Shown here in pieces: positions 7,205 through 9,083 of a stretch of DNA of 9,083 nt; the stretch's first letter is position 1; the number at the start of each line of letters is the position of its first letter. The notes beneath the pieces were generated by a model. The model was not told the origin of the DNA and searched no databases. It saw nothing but the letters and a program-made list of their open reading frames with translations. The position numbers were made by a program, and so were the translations under genes. Origin of the DNA: Flavobacteriaceae bacterium (GTDB lineage: Bacteria > Bacteroidota > Bacteroidia > Flavobacteriales > Flavobacteriaceae); assembly GCA_030590765.1 (NCBI GenBank), contig JAUVCP010000064.1, positions 1 to 9,083 on the forward strand, written 5' to 3'.

Positions 7205-8665
7205 ATGAGAAAGAAAAATAAAAATAAGAAAAAAAATCAGGCGGGAGATTTAAAAAGACATGCTGGAGTATGGTCATTATGGGCATTAGGGGTTGGTGCT
7301 GTAATTTCAGGTCATTTTTCAGGATGGAATTTAGGTTTGGCTTCCGGGGGTTGGGGTGGTATGTTTTTGGCAACTATTTTTGTTGCAATTATGTATTTCG
7401 GACTTACCCAGAGTGTTGCAGAAATGTCACCGGCAGTTCCACACGAAGGAGGAGCTTATTCTTTTGCCAGAACAGCCATGGGTGCCTGGGGTGGATTTTT
7501 TACCGGTCTGGTTGAAAATTTGGAGTTTGTATTAACACCGGCTGTTATCGTTTTTTTTCTTAGTAATTATATGGCAGGTATTTTTGAGACAGATCCAAGT
7601 ATGTTACCTTACTGGTGGTTTGGATTTTATGCTTTTTTCACCATATTAAATATTGTAGGTGTAGAAATGTCCTTTCGTTTTACTGTTATTCTCACCTTAT
7701 TGGCTTTACTATGTCTGGTCATATTTTGGGTTTCTGCTGTTGGTCGTATTGATTTTGCCAGATATGCGTTGGATATTATTGTTGGCAGTGATGGAAAAGC
7801 AGTACATTTAGCAGGTGGTTATGGTAAATTTTTTCCTATGGGATTTTCAGGTGCATTAAAAGCAATGCCTTTTGCCGTATGGTTATTTCTGGCGATTGAA
7901 CAATTGCCTTTGGCTGCAGAAGAATCAGTAGACCCAAAAAAAGACATGCCTAAAGGCCTGACCTACGGGATGATCACATTATCTGTTTCTGCATTTTTAA
8001 TTCTGTTGCTGAATGCTTCTATTCCATTAGGATCATATGCTTTATCTCAATCGGGAGAACCTTTATTGGATGGATATAAATTTTTATTTGGAGATGGTCT
8101 TGCTAAAATGTTAGCTTTTGTTGCATCAATTGGTTTGGTGGCATCTTTTCATACAATTATTTTTGCTTTTGGCAGACAAATTTTATCCTTGTCAAGAGCC
8201 GGTTATTTTCCTTTGTTTCTGTCTGAAACGCATTCGAAAAGAAAAACACCCTACCTGGCTTTGATCTTAGGATCTACAATTGGATTTAGTGTTTTGATGT
8301 TAACAAGATTTTTGGCTGGAGAAGAAAGTGGTGTTTTTATAGGTGGTGCCTTATTGAATATTGCTGTTTTTAGTGCTATGTTATCTTATATATTTCAAAG
8401 CATTTCATTTTTATTATTGCGAAAAAATCAGCCTGATTTAGAAAGACCTTATGTAAGTCCGTTTGGGAAGGCAGGGGCTTCAATAACAATTTTTCTTGCA
8501 TTATTGATTATTTTTTTTCAACTTCAGGATGAATCTTATAGAACTGCAGTATTCATTTCTATGATTTATTTAATTATTGGATTGGTCTATTTTGCTTTAA
8601 AAGGAAGACATCGTTTAATACTAACTCCTGCAGAAGAACTTGCATTGAAAAATAAAAAGAATTAA
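7205..8665 (+). CDS. APC-superfamily amine/amino acid permease, ethanolamine permease-like
   Basis: This 486-residue inner-membrane protein has about 12 hydrophobic helices and APC-family landmarks: a glycine-rich first helix (ALGVGAVISGHFSGWNLGLASGGWGG, ~27-52), EMSPAVPHEGGAYSFARTAMG (~73-93), an EESVDPKKDMPKG loop (239-251) and FGRQILSLSRAGYFP (322-336). The helix-1 'ISG.FSGWN.GL' pattern and the overall length resemble the ethanolamine permease subfamily (TIGR00908 type). Import of ethanolamine or another small amine is therefore the best guess; other amino acids cannot be excluded. The N-terminus is a short, very lysine-rich cytoplasmic tail (RKKNKNKKKNQ), coded by an A-rich stretch with a run of eight A at 7229-7236. 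The ATG at 7205 is the only plausible start before the first helix. A 96-base gap separates it from the symporter gene; I see no firm promoter there. The next gene is 19 bases downstream. Confidence 0.85.
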   Translation: MRKKNKNKKKNQAGDLKRHAGVWSLWALGVGAVISGHFSGWNLGLASGGWGGMFLATIFVAIMYFGLTQSVAEMSPAVPHEGGAYSFARTAMGAWGGFFTGLVENLEFVLTPAVIVFFLSNYMAGIFETDPSMLPYWWFGFYAFFTILNIVGVEMSFRFTVILTLLALLCLVIFWVSAVGRIDFARYALDIIVGSDGKAVHLAGGYGKFFPMGFSGALKAMPFAVWLFLAIEQLPLAAEESVDPKKDMPKGLTYGMITLSVSAFLILLLNASIPLGSYALSQSGEPLLDGYKFLFGDGLAKMLAFVASIGLVASFHTIIFAFGRQILSLSRAGYFPLFLSETHSKRKTPYLALILGSTIGFSVLMLTRFLAGEESGVFIGGALLNIAVFSAMLSYIFQSISFLLLRKNQPDLERPYVSPFGKAGASITIFLALLIIFFQLQDESYRTAVFISMIYLIIGLVYFALKGRHRLILTPAEELALKNKKN

Positions 8666-8684
8666 AAAGCCAAAAATTTAAATA

Positions 8685-9083
8685 ATGAATTTGAAAGATA
8701 AAAATAAAGAAATAAACAAGATCAAAGAGTATATTTCTGAGCATCAGATAAAAAATGTAAAATTAGCGATTGTCGATATTGACGGAATTTTAAGAGGAAA
8801 ATATGTAAATATTAAAAAATTCCTTTCTGCATTGGACAGTGGTTTTGGTTTTTGCAACGTTGTTTTTGGATGGGATTCTGATGATGTTTTGTATAAGGAA
8901 GATTCCTATACAGGATGGAAAGATGGGTTTACAGATGATTGGGCAAATATTGATGTTTCTAGTTTTAGGATGTTACCTACAGAGGATAATAAATCCATTC
9001 TTTTTTTGGCAGATTTTTCTGAAAGTAAAGCAGGAACAGTTTGCCCGAGATCCATTCTTAAAAAAGTTTTGAAACGAGTAGAT
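8685..9083 (+). CDS. Glutamine synthetase family protein (gamma-glutamyl-amine ligase-like), 3'-truncated
   Basis: The frame is open from ATG 8685 to the window end, giving 133 residues of the N-terminus. Residues ~26-43 (LAIVDIDGILRGKYV) are the start of the glutamine synthetase beta-Grasp domain. They are followed by DSGFGFCNVVFGWDSDDVLY (~51-70), TGWKDGFTDDWANID (~76-90), FRMLPTEDNKSILFLADFS (~94-112) and CPRSILKKVL (~120-129). The 'GFGFCNVVFGWDS' block sets it apart from ordinary GlnA and is typical of GS-like ligases of the PuuA/GlnA4 kind, which join glutamate to an amine using ATP. The ATP- and glutamate-binding catalytic domain lies beyond the window. Placement 19 bases after an ethanolamine-type permease suggests that the ligase acts on the imported amine. 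A true ammonia-assimilating glutamine synthetase is less likely in this setting but not excluded. Confidence 0.88.
   Translation, partial: MNLKDKNKEINKIKEYISEHQIKNVKLAIVDIDGILRGKYVNIKKFLSALDSGFGFCNVVFGWDSDDVLYKEDSYTGWKDGFTDDWANIDVSSFRMLPTEDNKSILFLADFSESKAGTVCPRSILKKVLKRVD

Noticed and set aside
8839..9072. Plus-strand open frame near the right edge
   Set aside because: It lies in another frame of the glutamine synthetase-family gene, whose translation shows clear family motifs across the same bases.

Overview
The window looks like chromosomal DNA of a low-GC member of the Bacteroidota. The reasons are the AT-rich intergenic DNA, starts without clear Shine-Dalgarno sequences, short spacers rich in A, -33/-7 type promoter candidates (TTG ... 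TAnnTTTG-like), a conserved hypothetical protein whose sequence type I associate with this phylum, and a secreted protein of a type I also know mainly from it. I cannot name a genus from the sequence. No rRNA, tRNA, CRISPR array, insertion sequence or phage gene is visible.

Layout. (1) 1-2197, plus strand: four closely spaced genes with gaps of 20, 23 and 31 bases, probably one operon. They are the C-terminal most of a DUF1028 protein (COG3342, predicted Ntn-hydrolase superfamily) with a TPR-like tail, a basic conserved hypothetical protein, a bacterial PH-domain protein, and a small protein with two predicted membrane segments. (2) 2198-2440: a convergent intergenic region holding a degenerate inverted repeat built from CTTTGTG/CTCTGTG-like heptamers. 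(3) 2441-4429, minus strand: full-length uvrB for nucleotide excision repair. (4) 4477-5013, plus strand: a small secreted protein of unknown function, divergent from uvrB across only 47 bases. (5) 5120-7108, plus strand: a two-gene sodium:solute symporter (DUF4212 small subunit plus VC_2705-type large subunit) behind a plausible Bacteroidota promoter. (6) 7205-9083, plus strand: an APC-superfamily permease closest to ethanolamine permeases, followed 19 bases later by the N-terminal part of a glutamine-synthetase-family ligase that runs off the window.

How the genes fit together. The symporter pair probably imports a small carboxylate such as acetate, but the substrate cannot be read from sequence. 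The permease and the glutamine-synthetase-like gene form a likely amine import and gamma-glutamylation pair, analogous to PuuP/PuuA for putrescine or to GlnA4 (gamma-glutamylethanolamide synthetase) of Streptomyces. This is the most interesting functional hypothesis here. The rest is ordinary housekeeping (uvrB) plus several uncharacterised but apparently intact genes. I did not find convincing evidence of a new multi-gene system within these 9 kb.
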